A DNA stretch of 64,000 bases, taken from positions 1 to 64,000 of the forward strand of contig SUVQ01000001.1 in NCBI GenBank assembly GCA_015061905.1, given 5' to 3'. The DNA is from Verrucomicrobiota bacterium. Lineage in GTDB: Bacteria > Verrucomicrobiota > Verrucomicrobiia > Opitutales > UBA953. Both the position numbers and the translations under genes were made by a program. Shown here in pieces: positions 19,464-30,159 of the stretch. The notes beneath the pieces were generated by a model that saw only the letters and a program-made list of their open reading frames with translations, did no database searches and had not been told where the DNA came from. Position 1 is the stretch's first letter. Every line of letters begins with the position of its first letter.

Positions 19464-20999
19464 ATGTCCGAGCACGCCGACACAAAACGCCTGATGCGAA
19501 ATACGCTGATGCTGTATTTCCGGATGCTTCTCTCCACGTGTATCGGGCTTTATACATCGCGTATCGTTTTAGAGGCGTTAGGGATTGATGATTTCGGTAT
19601 TTACAACGTTGTCGGCGGCATCGTTACCCTGCTCGCGTTTTTGAATACGTCGATGTCACGCGGCACGGAGCGTTTTCTGCTCGTCGAACTCGGAAAAAAA
19701 GATTTCGAAGAATTAAAAAAGACCTTTGCGCTAACCGTAACCATTCACTGCGGCTTGGCTCTTGTCATTTTAATTTTCGCGGAAACGCTCGGGCTCTGGT
19801 TCATAAACGCGCACTTGAACGTTCCCGCAGAGCGTATATGCGCCGTCAATTGGGTTTACCAATGTTCTGTGTTTTCGTTTATTGTCGGGGTTTTGCAAGT
19901 TCCGTATATGGCAAGTATTGTCGCCCGCGAACGCATGAGCATATACGCCTATGTAAGCCTCGGCGAAGCCGCGCTGAAACTTCTTCTTGTTTTTTTGCTA
20001 ACGCATCTCGGCGGAGACAAACTCATTATTTACGCCCTGCTCTGCGCGGGAACGTCTTTCTCCGTCGCAATGACTTATCGGTTTTTTTGCCGGATTCTTT
20101 TTGAGGAATGCCGCTTTCGGTTTTATTTCGATGCAAAAAAAGCTCGCGAAATTGTTTCCTTTACGGGCTGGAGTCTCGTTTCTCATTTTACGGGCGCGCT
20201 TTCCGGACAGGGAACGAACATTTTGTTGAATCAATTCTTCGGACCTGCAGTCAACGCCGCACGCGGGATCGCATTTCAGGTTTCCGGAACAATTCAAAAT
20301 TTTGTTTCGAATTTTCAAACCGCCGCCGGTCCGCAAATCGTGAAAACACACGTCGCCGGAGAAATCGCGCAGGAACGGGCCCTGATTTTAAAAACCTGCC
20401 GATTATCGTTTTTCCTGCTGATGATTTTTGCTATTCCGGTGATTTTGGAATGCGGATTCATTTTGAAAATTTGGTTAGTCAGCGTTCCCGCGCAGACGGA
20501 AATATTTTTGCAAATCATCATCATCCAGGGGCTTGTAACCACGTCCGCCCTGCCGATGTTTCAAGCTCTGATGGCGACAGGAAATATTCGCGCGCACCAA
20601 ATCGGGTTTGCCGCTCTTCACGCACTTTATTTTGCAGGAAGCTACGCCGCGCTTTGTTTCGGCGCAACCGCGACAAGTGTTTTCCTCCTTGGCGTTATCA
20701 TGGAAGCTCTCATGATGTGCTGGAGAGTTCTGCTTTTGAAAAAACAAATTCAATTCTCCGTGCGGATTTATTTTCGGCAAGTCGTCGTTCCCGCCGGGGT
20801 TGTTTTCATATTGGCGGGAACGCTTCCGCTTTTTATTCATCTTTCTCTCGGAGAAGGTTGGCTTCGCCTGCTTGCGGTTGGAATCTCCTCGCTTGTTTGT
20901 TGCGCCATCTCCATTTTTTTCTTCGGAGTAACACTGTCCGAGCGCAAATTTCTGCTCGAAAAAAGCGTTTTAAAATTTCGCAACCTTTGGCGGGCTTAG
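19464..20999 (+). CDS. Polysaccharide flippase/MATE-like membrane protein
   Basis: About 12 TM; RNTLMLYFRMLLSTCIGLYTSRIVLEALGIDDFGIYNVVGGIV typical of Wzx-like proteins. Confidence 0.8.
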   Translation: MSEHADTKRLMRNTLMLYFRMLLSTCIGLYTSRIVLEALGIDDFGIYNVVGGIVTLLAFLNTSMSRGTERFLLVELGKKDFEELKKTFALTVTIHCGLALVILIFAETLGLWFINAHLNVPAERICAVNWVYQCSVFSFIVGVLQVPYMASIVARERMSIYAYVSLGEAALKLLLVFLLTHLGGDKLIIYALLCAGTSFSVAMTYRFFCRILFEECRFRFYFDAKKAREIVSFTGWSLVSHFTGALSGQGTNILLNQFFGPAVNAARGIAFQVSGTIQNFVSNFQTAAGPQIVKTHVAGEIAQERALILKTCRLSFFLLMIFAIPVILECGFILKIWLVSVPAQTEIFLQIIIIQGLVTTSALPMFQALMATGNIRAHQIGFAALHALYFAGSYAALCFGATATSVFLLGVIMEALMMCWRVLLLKKQIQFSVRIYFRQVVVPAGVVFILAGTLPLFIHLSLGEGWLRLLAVGISSLVCCAISIFFFGVTLSERKFLLEKSVLKFRNLWRA

Positions 21000-21241
21000 C
21001 GCGAGGAATCCGTCAAAACAAATCGCGCTCGTCCTCAACAGCCAGAATGCCTATTCCGGATTTCCGGGAAACAGCAGGCGCGAACGACGAGGTCATAAAC
21101 GTCTTCGCGCCCGAAAAGCCCTATCCATACAAATCGTTCGTAAAATAAAAAAAAACGGCATCGGCAGGGGAAAATCCCCTTGCGGGAACGGGCGGACGGA
21201 AACAGAATCTGAGGCATTCGTTCCCGTTTCCTTTTCTTCTT

Positions 21242-22402
21242 ATGAAAAAAAGTTTCTCCCTGTTGTTCTCTTCCTTGGCGGCGTTGTGCGTTCCCGCGTT
21301 TGCGGGGTGCGCAGCGGAAAGCCTGACTGTGTCGGACGTTGCGCCCGGCGTGGAAATTTCCGTCAAAAAACTGCCTCCGCTCGTTGTTGAAGGAACGAAT
21401 CCCGCGCAGGGCGTTGCGGGCGCGTTCGTGCGGATTAGTGAAACGCCCTACGTTGCCGGCGGCGCGCTTTTCCCGGAAAAAGGTCCCGCGGACGGAGGAA
21501 AGAAAAAGTTTTACGACACTGTTTGGAAGCTGGACTTCGAGAAAAACGCGTGGGTCGTTTGCGGCGAAAAACTTCCCGTTCCCGCCGGCTACGGCGTTTC
21601 GCGCGGGCGAATGTGGCTCGGCGGCGAAAATGCTGACGGCAAGCTTGATTCGCAGTGGGATTTTTCCGGCGCGACGGAAGAAAAAATCCGCGCGTGGAAA
21701 AAAATGCCCGTAACGCTCGACAACGCGGCAGGCGCGGCGATGTTTGTCGGCGGCGGCAACGCGAACGGCGTTCCCGCGAACAAGGCTTTTGAGTATTGGA
21801 TTAATTCTTTTCCGGGAAAAGAGTGCGAATGGAAAGTGCTTCCGGATTTTCCGGGAACTCCGCGTGTTCAGCCCGTTGCCGGGCTTTTGCAAACGCCGCG
21901 CGGGAACGCGTTTGTGCTCGTCGGCGGATTTTATTTTGACAAGGAAACGAAAAAAGCGACCGTCGATCGCGCGGGCGTGATTTATTACCCGCGTGAGAAA
22001 AAATGGGAAATGCTTCCGCCGCTTCCGGAGGAAATTTCCAAAGCCGGACTTGTCGGTTCCTGTGCCGTTGCGGACAGTCGCGGCGGAATGCTGATTTTCG
22101 GCGGCGTGAACGCGAAGATTTTCAAGGAAGCTCTCGAAAATCCCGCGCCGGATTACCTGCGCCACGATCCCGCGTGGTATAGATTTAACGCGGATGTTTT
22201 GCGCCTTTATTTTGACAAAGACGGGAACGCGAAATGGGAAAAGCTCGCGACCGTTCCCGCGACTGCGCGTGCCGGCGCGTCCGCCGTTTCTCCGATTTCA
22301 ATCAAAGCCGATCGCGAAAAAATTTATTTCATCTGCGGCGAACTCAAACCCGGCTTCCGTTCCCCGGATTGCTGCTTGATTGAAATAAAGCTTAAAGATT
22401 AA
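21242..22402 (+). CDS. Kelch-like cyclically permuted mutarotase family protein (NanM-like)
   Basis: Signal peptide plus repeated kelch-type blades; next to MFS transporter. Confidence 0.65.
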   Translation: MKKSFSLLFSSLAALCVPAFAGCAAESLTVSDVAPGVEISVKKLPPLVVEGTNPAQGVAGAFVRISETPYVAGGALFPEKGPADGGKKKFYDTVWKLDFEKNAWVVCGEKLPVPAGYGVSRGRMWLGGENADGKLDSQWDFSGATEEKIRAWKKMPVTLDNAAGAAMFVGGGNANGVPANKAFEYWINSFPGKECEWKVLPDFPGTPRVQPVAGLLQTPRGNAFVLVGGFYFDKETKKATVDRAGVIYYPREKKWEMLPPLPEEISKAGLVGSCAVADSRGGMLIFGGVNAKIFKEALENPAPDYLRHDPAWYRFNADVLRLYFDKDGNAKWEKLATVPATARAGASAVSPISIKADREKIYFICGELKPGFRSPDCCLIEIKLKD

Positions 22403-22492
22403 TGCTCAGAGCTTAAAGAAAGGTGGGCTCATCCATCACCTATCACCTGTCTTTAAGCATTAAGCTTTAAGCTCTAATCTTTTTTTTAAACT

Positions 22493-24013
22493 ATGAATGC
22501 TATCGTAAACTACATTAAAGGACTTGAGGATCCGGCGACGGGAACGTCTCCGACCTTCGACGCATTGGTCATTGTGCTGATGCTCGTCGTTATCGCGATT
22601 GTCGCGATTCAGGCGTGGCGCAAAGGCGTGCGCAACGTCGCGAACCTCGCCGATGCGAGCACCGCGCCGGGAAAATGGGCGTGGATTGCCGTCGGCTTGC
22701 TCTGGATCGTCGTGATGCTCAATTATTTCGACCGACAGTTGCTCTCGGTCGTGCGCGCGCCGATTGTCGAAGATATTCCGATGACGGATGCGCAGTTCGG
22801 CTTAATCACTTCGGCGTTTCTCGTTATTTACGCGGTGCTTAGCCCCGTCGGCGGTTTCCTCGCCGACCGCTATTCCCGCCGCTTGGTCATCCTTTGCTCG
22901 CTCGTCGTTTGGTCCACGGTAACGTGGTGGACGGGGCATGCGGAAGATTACACGACGCTCTTCATCGCGCGTGCCGCGATGGGCGTTTCCGAAGCATTTT
23001 ACATTCCTGCCGCACTCGCGCTTATCACCGACTACCACCGCGGGAGCACGCGCTCGCTCGCAACCGGGATCCACATGAGCGGGATTTACGCCGGGATGGC
23101 ACTCGCAGGCTACGGCGCAACAATGTCCGACGCCATCGGCTGGCGTATGACTTTTGCCGTCTTCGGTCTCGTCGGCGTGCTTTACGGATTTGTTCTTATC
23201 GTTTTCCTGCGCGATCCGAGCAAGGCTCCCGCAGACAACGCGCGTGAGCAACTTCGCGCAGAAGCCGACGTTCCCGCCGCTACGGAAGAAAAAGCCGTTC
23301 CCGCCGCCGATTTTGAAAAAATGTCCGGCGCGCAGGTTTTCAAAAGCCTGCTCAGCTCCCGCCCGATGTGGATTTTGCTGACCGTCGTCGCCTTCGCGGG
23401 CGCAGGCAACTGGTTCCTGCTCACGTGGTATCCGACGCTTTTGACTGACACCTTTAAGGTAATCCAAGACGTTTCCGTCCCGCTTGCCGAAGCGAAGGGC
23501 ATGGGCGACGTCATCAGCCTCACGACGGGTGAAGCCGGACCGGCGGCAACGCTGTGGAGCTCCATTGCGAAATACATTGCCGTCATCGTCGCCGCGATTA
23601 TCGCCGACCGTTGGGTGCAGAAAAATCTCAAGGCGCGCGCGCTCGTTCCCGGGATTTCGTTCGTGCTCGCGGGACCGTGCGTCATTCTCGCCGTCGTGCT
23701 CGCGGGAATGTTCGGCGGTGTCGCTTGGCTGTTTTACACGATGCTCGCGCTCGTTGCGACACAGGGAATTGCGCAGGGCTCGCTCGACGCGACGCTCATG
23801 CCCGTCATGCGCTCGCATATCGACGAACGCTACTCCGCGACCGGCTACGGCTTGCTGAATTTGACCTCGGCGGGCGTCGGCGCGCTGATTTCCTTCTTCG
23901 GCGGCTGGTTCAAAGACCAGGGCGTGCCGCTGACCACGACGCTTGCCGTCGCCGGCGGCTTGATGTTCATCTGCGGTATTCTCTTCTTCGCGCTCCCGAA
24001 ACCGCAGAAGTAA
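22493..24013 (+). CDS. MFS transporter (sialate/hexuronate-type)
   Basis: 12-TM MFS; NYFDRQLLSVVRAPIVEDIPMTDAQFGLITSAF. Confidence 0.85.
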   Translation: MNAIVNYIKGLEDPATGTSPTFDALVIVLMLVVIAIVAIQAWRKGVRNVANLADASTAPGKWAWIAVGLLWIVVMLNYFDRQLLSVVRAPIVEDIPMTDAQFGLITSAFLVIYAVLSPVGGFLADRYSRRLVILCSLVVWSTVTWWTGHAEDYTTLFIARAAMGVSEAFYIPAALALITDYHRGSTRSLATGIHMSGIYAGMALAGYGATMSDAIGWRMTFAVFGLVGVLYGFVLIVFLRDPSKAPADNAREQLRAEADVPAATEEKAVPAADFEKMSGAQVFKSLLSSRPMWILLTVVAFAGAGNWFLLTWYPTLLTDTFKVIQDVSVPLAEAKGMGDVISLTTGEAGPAATLWSSIAKYIAVIVAAIIADRWVQKNLKARALVPGISFVLAGPCVILAVVLAGMFGGVAWLFYTMLALVATQGIAQGSLDATLMPVMRSHIDERYSATGYGLLNLTSAGVGALISFFGGWFKDQGVPLTTTLAVAGGLMFICGILFFALPKPQK

Positions 24014-24046
24014 GGAGAACGAGATTAAAGAAACTCGAGCTCAGTC

Positions 24047-24903
24047 AGACATAGGTAACACTTTAGAGTCAGAGATAGGTTACACTTCTAAGGTTACAGA
24101 GAGACTACAAGGTTGGGGATTGGAAGCAAGACTTTGAGTTGTCGAAGAAGAATCCTCCCCTATGACGCCCCCTAGGGGGGGGGGGCGCCGGCCTCGGGAT
24201 GAAGCGCCAGCTCTTCGTCCGAGATAAACTTGGCAATGTCCGAGTGATACTCTCCGAGGAAGACCTCGTAGAGATAAACACTGAAAGCGTCTCCGCTGTC
24301 CCGAGGTAACAATCCGACTGTGTGCTCCCGCAAGGAAGTGCTCAGGAAGACCTGGCGCTTTTGGTCGAGGCAAACACTTCCCACCTTTGTGACTTTACGC
24401 TCCAACATCCCGCGATACTTAAAACGAAGGTTGCAGGAATATTTACGTTCGCTTTTTCTGTAAACATCTGCGGGGACGGCATTGGCTAAAGCCGCATGCG
24501 GACGTTCGCAGTTAAAGCTCTCACGCCACGCGTCCGGCTCTGCTTGGGACGAACAACGATTCGCCTCAAGCAGAAGCATGTCGCGGTGCATGCGTTCGTG
24601 AGTGCTAAGCGTAACTTGATGAGCCGGCTTGCTACCTCTTCGTTCCAGAGAAGATCTGTCTTATCCGGACGCCGAGACCGTTCGTGCAACCCCGGGTCGC
24701 CTTCTTGCTCGTAACGACGCTTCCACTTATAGAGCGTTTTTCGTGATATTGAATAGCGTAAGGCAATCGAACTGACGCTCTCTTGCCCCTGCGCTAATGC
24801 AGCCATTATTTCTTTTTTCATATCGATAACACTTTTGTTTTCCCACGGCATCGCACCGTAGCTTTTAACACAAACCCCCAAAAAGTGTTACCTATCTGTG
24901 AAT
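24047..24903 (-). mobile_element. Degenerate IS481-like element with internal deletion of catalytic core
   Basis: HTH part MPWENKSVIDMKKEIMAAL..ISRKTLYKWKRRYEQEGDPGLHERSRRP and C-terminal WRESFNCERPHAALANAVPADVYRKSERKY; terminal repeats ATAGGTAACACTTT / AAAAAGTGTTACCTAT. Confidence 0.8.
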
Positions 24904-25340
24904 TTCCGCCCAAAAAGGGATAACGGATAGGGTTCTTTATGAAAAAGATTAAAGATGCCGCAGGCACTTTCGGCATCCGCGTTCCACTGCGCCGCAAAAA
25001 CGGCAGGGGCGCAGACACGCCTCCGAGCGGCGCATGACGGTAGAGCCGCTTGCCTGCGGGTTTCGGCTGCGCCACACCCGCGGTTATCCTATGTCGTGCA
25101 CCTCCGGAGCACAGCCTCGAAGAGGCAATTACAAATAGCAAATCCTAAATGCTTATCGCGAAAGTGATAACTGATAGTTGATAACGGATAAGTGAAGACG
25201 CCTGCGGCGAGAGATAAAGCACTAAGCATTGAGTATCAAGGTTACCGATCTCTGGCTTCTTAAGCTTTAAGCTCTTTCTTTAATCTTTGACCTCTCTTAT
25301 CGGACGAATCAAGCAACACACTCCTCCACCGCACGCGGTC

Positions 25341-25375
25341 CACCTCCCCTAACTTAGGGGAGGTGCTTTTTTTAT
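25341..25375 (+). terminator. Rho-independent terminator
   Basis: CACCTCCCCTAA-C-TTAGGGGAGGTG then CTTTTTTTATTT. Confidence 0.75.
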
Positions 25376-25433
25376 TTCCCGATTCGATGCGCCCAAGAGT
25401 TTCCGCGGGACGCGTGCGCTCCCGCGGGTGTCT

Positions 25434-26699
25434 TTACGCGAGGCGGACTTGACCGGAGCCTTCGATCAGATATTTGTAAGTCGTTAAGGCGTCCAAGCCC
25501 ATCGGTCCTCGGGCGTGGAGTTTTTGCGTAGAGATGCCGATTTCGGCACCGAAGCCGAATTGCCCGCCGTCGGTAAAGGCTGTGGACGCATTCGCATAAA
25601 CGCAGGCGGCATCAACGCGTTTCAGAAATTCGGAAACGGCAGCTTCGTTTTCGGCGACAATGGCTTCGCTGTGGTGCGAGCCGTGGCGTGCAATGTGTGC
25701 CAGTGCGTCTTCCAGAGCGGGGACGCAACGGACGCTCATTTTATAATCCAAAAATTCCGTCCCGAAGCTTTCCGGTTTCGCGCGGTGCAACAGTCTTTCG
25801 GGGTAATTTCCCGACAAGGCGTCAAAAGCGCAGTCGTCGGCAAAGATTTCGACATCTTTTTCGGCGAGTTTTCCGCAAATTTCGGGTAAGTCGGCGAGAC
25901 GGGCGGCATGAACGAGCAGACAATCCAACGCGTTACAAACGCTGACCCGGCGTGTCTTGGCGTTGAAAACGATTTCCCGGGCTTTTCCGATATCGGCGGA
26001 AGCATCCGCGTAAACGTGGCAAATGCCGGCTCCGGTTTCGATGACGGGAATACGCGCATTATCACGGACAAAATCAATCAGTGCACGCGAACCGCGCGGG
26101 ATGGCGAGATCGACTTCGCCGACGGCATTCAGAAGCGCCGTTGTTGCTTCGCGCGGCGACGGCAGGAGCGAGCAAACGGCGGGAGGCAATTCTCGGGCGG
26201 CAAGCGCTTTTCTGACGTTTCGGACAAGTGCGTCGTTGGAGGCTTCCGCGTCATGCGATCCTTTCAGGATGCAGGCGTTTCCGCTTTTCAGGCAAAGAGA
26301 AAAAACATCGAGTGTCACGTTGGGGCGTGCTTCGTAAATCACGCCGACAACTCCGATCGGGACGGAAACTTTGCAAATGCGCAAGCCGTTCGGACGGATG
26401 TTTTCCGCAATAATTTTTCCGAGCGGCGACGGCAATTCCGCGACGCTGCGCATGTCCGCCGTGATTGCGGCGAGGCGTTCGCGTGTGATCAGAAGACGAT
26501 CGTATTTCGGATTATCTTTCGCCATACGCGAGCAGTCTTCGCGGTTGGCGGCAAGGATCGCTTCCGCTTCGCGGTCCACGGCATCGGCAACGGCGCAAAG
26601 CGTTTGCGCAATGGCGGAGTCGCTCAGATTGGCGGTTACGAGAGCGGCTTCGCGCGCTTCGGCAAAAATTCGTTTACACGTTTCGGGTACGGATTCCAT
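25434..26699 (-). CDS. proA: Gamma-glutamyl phosphate reductase
   Basis: [35 protein letters not shown]; start at [10 protein letters not shown]. Confidence 0.95.
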   Translation of the reverse strand: MESVPETCKRIFAEAREAALVTANLSDSAIAQTLCAVADAVDREAEAILAANREDCSRMAKDNPKYDRLLITRERLAAITADMRSVAELPSPLGKIIAENIRPNGLRICKVSVPIGVVGVIYEARPNVTLDVFSLCLKSGNACILKGSHDAEASNDALVRNVRKALAARELPPAVCSLLPSPREATTALLNAVGEVDLAIPRGSRALIDFVRDNARIPVIETGAGICHVYADASADIGKAREIVFNAKTRRVSVCNALDCLLVHAARLADLPEICGKLAEKDVEIFADDCAFDALSGNYPERLLHRAKPESFGTEFLDYKMSVRCVPALEDALAHIARHGSHHSEAIVAENEAAVSEFLKRVDAACVYANASTAFTDGGQFGFGAEIGISTQKLHARGPMGLDALTTYKYLIEGSGQVRLA

Positions 26700-26781
26700 G
26701 AAACTACTTCGATTGATTCGGGATTGAGAGAAAAGCAGTCGGCAGAAACCGGTTCTGAATTCCGGTCTCGTCGAAAAAAAA

Positions 26782-27843
26782 TTAATCCAGGAAAAGATAA
26801 TCGTAATGAACGACCGGATGCATTTCCTCCGGAGCATTTTCGAGCCAGGAGCTTAATTCCGCCGCCGAGCAAAGGATTTTCCCGCAGCCGATATTTTCGC
26901 CCTGCCCGTTGACGATTCGGACGAGTTCGTCCCGGAAAAATTCGCCGGAGCAACGCAAAACGTCGGCAGCATTCAAACTGCGCGGATGTCCGGAGCGGAG
27001 TTCGTTTTCCGCCGATTCCGTAATTACAATTTCCCGCCGCGCAAAAACACGTTTCCCGGAATCCGGTTTTTCCTCCGGAATAAAACGCGTGCAGAGCGTT
27101 TCCGCCGGATTATCGATTAAATGAAGCAAGATATCTTCCCGCTTTCCGTTGGCAATAACCACGGGAATTCCGCCGGATGCGATGCGCCGCGCAATATTGC
27201 ATTTTGTAATCATGCCGCCGCGTCCGAATTGCGATTTCCCGCGCGTCACGCACATCGAAAAATCATTGTCTTCGGGTTTAATTTCGCGAATGACCCGTGC
27301 GCCGGGCTTGGCGGGATCGCCGTCAAAAATGCCGTCCACATTCGAAAGAATAATCAGCATGTCCGCGTCCATCATTTCGGCGACGAGACCGGAAAGCTCG
27401 TCGTTGTCCGTAAACATCAATTCGGTAATCGAAATGGTGTCGTTTTCGTTGACGATCGGCACGACTCCGTTGGCGAGCATAACGTCCATGCAACGTTTCT
27501 GATTGCGGTAATGCGAGCGTGTCGTAAAAAACTCTTTCGTCGTCAACACTTGTCCGCAAGCGCTTCCGTTGCTCCGGAAAAAATCGAAGTAGCGATTCAT
27601 CAGTTTGGCCTGTCCGACGGCAGAAAAGAGTTGGCGGGCGGAGACGGAATCGAGTCGGTCGGCGGGAATGCGCAACTCACTGCGTCCGGAGGCAACGGCA
27701 CCGGACGAAACCAGCACGACTTCGATGCCGCGTCGGTTAAGTGCGACGACCTGATCGACGATTGCCGACATGCGCGTGACATCGAGTGTACCGTCTTCCC
27801 GTGCCAGGACGTTGGAACCGACTTTTACAGTAATGCGTTTCAT
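26782..27843 (-). CDS. proB: Glutamate 5-kinase with PUA domain
   Basis: [34 protein letters not shown]. Confidence 0.95.
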   Translation of the reverse strand: MKRITVKVGSNVLAREDGTLDVTRMSAIVDQVVALNRRGIEVVLVSSGAVASGRSELRIPADRLDSVSARQLFSAVGQAKLMNRYFDFFRSNGSACGQVLTTKEFFTTRSHYRNQKRCMDVMLANGVVPIVNENDTISITELMFTDNDELSGLVAEMMDADMLIILSNVDGIFDGDPAKPGARVIREIKPEDNDFSMCVTRGKSQFGRGGMITKCNIARRIASGGIPVVIANGKREDILLHLIDNPAETLCTRFIPEEKPDSGKRVFARREIVITESAENELRSGHPRSLNAADVLRCSGEFFRDELVRIVNGQGENIGCGKILCSAAELSSWLENAPEEMHPVVHYDYLFLD

Positions 27844-27863
27844 GGGTTTCCGAAGGTAGAAAA

Positions 27864-28649
27864 TTAAAGAGCGGAAGCTTTGAGTCCCGCGATGACGGCG
27901 GGCGTGAATCCGGCGGCTTCCATAGCGTTGAGACCGCGGATCGTTATGCCGCCCGGCGTGGTCACGCGGTCAATCGCCGCTTCGGGATGTTCGCCGCTTT
28001 CTTCGAGCAATTCGACGGCGCCGCGCAAGGTTTGCAAAACAAATTCCCGGGATGCTTCGGGATAGAAGCCGAGTTCAACGCCGCCTTCGCATGCCGCACG
28101 GATGTAGCGCATGGCGAAAGCGATTCCGCAGGAAGCGAGTGCCGTCGCGGCAGCCATTTGTTTTTCTTCGATAAATGCCGTTTTCCCGAGAGCGTTTAAA
28201 ATCGTCTGCACGTATTCGATTTGGGGCTCGGAAGCATTTTTTGCGGCAAAGAACGTCATGCTTTCCCCGCAAGCGGCGGCGGTGTTCGGCATAACGCGGA
28301 AAAGCGTACGCGTTCCCGAATTGCCGAAAAAGGTCTCCAGTTGTTCGAGCGAAATTCCGGCGGCGACGCTTGCGACAATTGTGTTTCCGGAAACGTGTCC
28401 TCGAATTTCTTCGATGATTTTTTCAAGCAGCCACGGTTTGACGCAAAGCAGGATCAAATCCGCGCCTTCTGCGGCGGCTGCGTTGTCGCACGAAACACCA
28501 AGTCCGGGAAAATTCACCGCCAACGCGCTCAGGGTTTCGACGGATTTTGCGGTGCAAACGATTTCTCCGGCGAAGCAAACCCGTTTTGCCAACAATCCGC
28601 GCACGATTGCGCCGCCCATATTTCCGCTTCCGAGTACAGCAATTTTCAT
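27864..28649 (-). CDS. proC: Pyrroline-5-carboxylate reductase
   Basis: MKIAVLGSGNMGGAIVRGLL, RVMPNTAAACGESM, TPGGITIRGL. Confidence 0.95.
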   Translation of the reverse strand: MKIAVLGSGNMGGAIVRGLLAKRVCFAGEIVCTAKSVETLSALAVNFPGLGVSCDNAAAAEGADLILLCVKPWLLEKIIEEIRGHVSGNTIVASVAAGISLEQLETFFGNSGTRTLFRVMPNTAAACGESMTFFAAKNASEPQIEYVQTILNALGKTAFIEEKQMAAATALASCGIAFAMRYIRAACEGGVELGFYPEASREFVLQTLRGAVELLEESGEHPEAAIDRVTTPGGITIRGLNAMEAAGFTPAVIAGLKASAL

Positions 28650-28714
28650 ACGCGTGTTTTTTATCACTTTGCAAAGCTTCCCGCAAGCGGGCGATAGAGG
28701 GGAAAGATCTTAAA

Positions 28715-28800
28715 GATTAGAGTTTAAAGATTAAAGAAACTCAGAAGAAGCGTTCCCGTGGTGCATTTCGCGGGAACGCTTTTTTGTGCGAGAAGGAATC
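28715..28800 (+). repeat. Direct repeat copy 1 flanking PEP-CTERM metalloprotease gene
   Basis: AAGCGTTCCCGTGGTGCATTTCGCGGGAACGCTTTTT..AAGGAAT, identical hairpin to 30183-30230. Confidence 0.8.
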
Positions 28801-28929
28801 ACTTTATAAAAGTTTGTTCCTGACCACTCCACGCAGGATAAAACCTGCGTTCCTGTGCGACGAGTTGCAATATTCTTGATTCTCCGTGTCGGCTTTGTTC
28901 TTCTTTCGTTACCTCCCCTTATTTACCCT

Positions 28930-30159
28930 ATGTCTTATTTCAAAAAAAAATTGTCGTTAGGCGTATTGTCTGCAATTTGCGTTGTTGCTTCCCCAATTGC
29001 ACATGCGGTTGAAATTGATACGAGTTCCAATGCCGTGTTTGACCTTTATTTTTTCGGCAACGGAGAAGTCGCTCAACTCGGCGAAAATCTTTCCGGATTT
29101 AAGGATTACAACACCGGATTGGATTCCCAACAGATTACCGGATGGACGGATTGGACGGGAACGCCTTCAGTCGCCAACGAAAATTCTTGGACACAGGCGC
29201 AGAAACAGGCGATGACGGAAGCCGTTGCAGCATGGACTGACGCAATCCGAAACGTCTACGATACTCAAGGCGGGACACGTCGGAAAATGCGTATCGGCTT
29301 TTTTCTTGATGACGCGACGCGAAGCGAGTCGCTTATGGAAACATCAATGACCGGCTACGCTTCTTACGCAACGACGACTTCTGACTTTGCAAACGGAAGT
29401 CCCGTAAATCTGTATTCGGTTCCGGAATGGCTGTGGCGAGACGGGAAGTCAGCGACAGTCTCTCCGCCGAGCTCTTCAACATCGGGCTCGTTTTGGAATT
29501 ACAATTTGCTCCCTAATGCGGAAAATTGCATTGAAGTCGCGATTGTCATTAATCCGGAACAGCTTGTTTATTCGAATGGTCTGGCAACGCGAGTGGAGCG
29601 GTCTGCGGAAGACCTCAAAAAAGTCGCAATGCACGAACTCGGACATGCCATGGGAATGGACAGCAAAATGTATACCGCAAGCGAAGCGTATCCGAAATCT
29701 AATTTGGTAACCACGTGGGACTCGCTGATGATGATTGGAGAAAACCAACGTGTTATTACGCTCGGTCCAGACGGAAAATTAGATTATGCCTATGAAAATT
29801 TTCGCCTGCTTTGCGCTGAAGGCTGGTCGCTTTACGAGGCTTGGTTTAATTCAGGCGAAGGCGAAGAAAAATTAATCCGCCTACAAAATGCCGACGGCGA
29901 AGTTGTGAATCTTTTGGTTACGGCGGGAACGAACGTGGAAGGAAATTCGCTGGTTCACCTTTTAGGTGAACTCGGAAAGCAAAACGATGTTCTCGGTCCC
30001 GGCGGACTACAAGGCGCAGAATTTACGGAGCTTGATTTAACTGCGTTGCGTATGCTCGGTTGGCAGGTTGCCATTCCCGAGCCGTCCGTTTTCGGATTGC
30101 TTGCGAGTCTGGGCGCATTCGTGCTCGTCGGTGTCCGCCGCAGGAAAAGGAACATTTAA
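28930..30159 (+). CDS. PEP-CTERM protein with HExxHxxGxxx zinc-metalloprotease motif
   Basis: AMHELGHAMGMDS; IPEPSVFGLLASLGAFVLVGVRRRKRN; signal peptide from MSYFKKKLS. Confidence 0.85.
   Translation: MSYFKKKLSLGVLSAICVVASPIAHAVEIDTSSNAVFDLYFFGNGEVAQLGENLSGFKDYNTGLDSQQITGWTDWTGTPSVANENSWTQAQKQAMTEAVAAWTDAIRNVYDTQGGTRRKMRIGFFLDDATRSESLMETSMTGYASYATTTSDFANGSPVNLYSVPEWLWRDGKSATVSPPSSSTSGSFWNYNLLPNAENCIEVAIVINPEQLVYSNGLATRVERSAEDLKKVAMHELGHAMGMDSKMYTASEAYPKSNLVTTWDSLMMIGENQRVITLGPDGKLDYAYENFRLLCAEGWSLYEAWFNSGEGEEKLIRLQNADGEVVNLLVTAGTNVEGNSLVHLLGELGKQNDVLGPGGLQGAEFTELDLTALRMLGWQVAIPEPSVFGLLASLGAFVLVGVRRRKRNI

Noticed and set aside
21035-22165. 376-aa minus ORF
   Set aside because: Shadow of the signal-peptide-bearing kelch-like gene on the plus strand.
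25130-25290. GATAACTGATA/TTAAGCTTTAAGCTC low-complexity intergenic tracts (also near 22400 and 45390)
   Set aside because: Similar short words recur, but no clear boundaries or structure to support a defined element.
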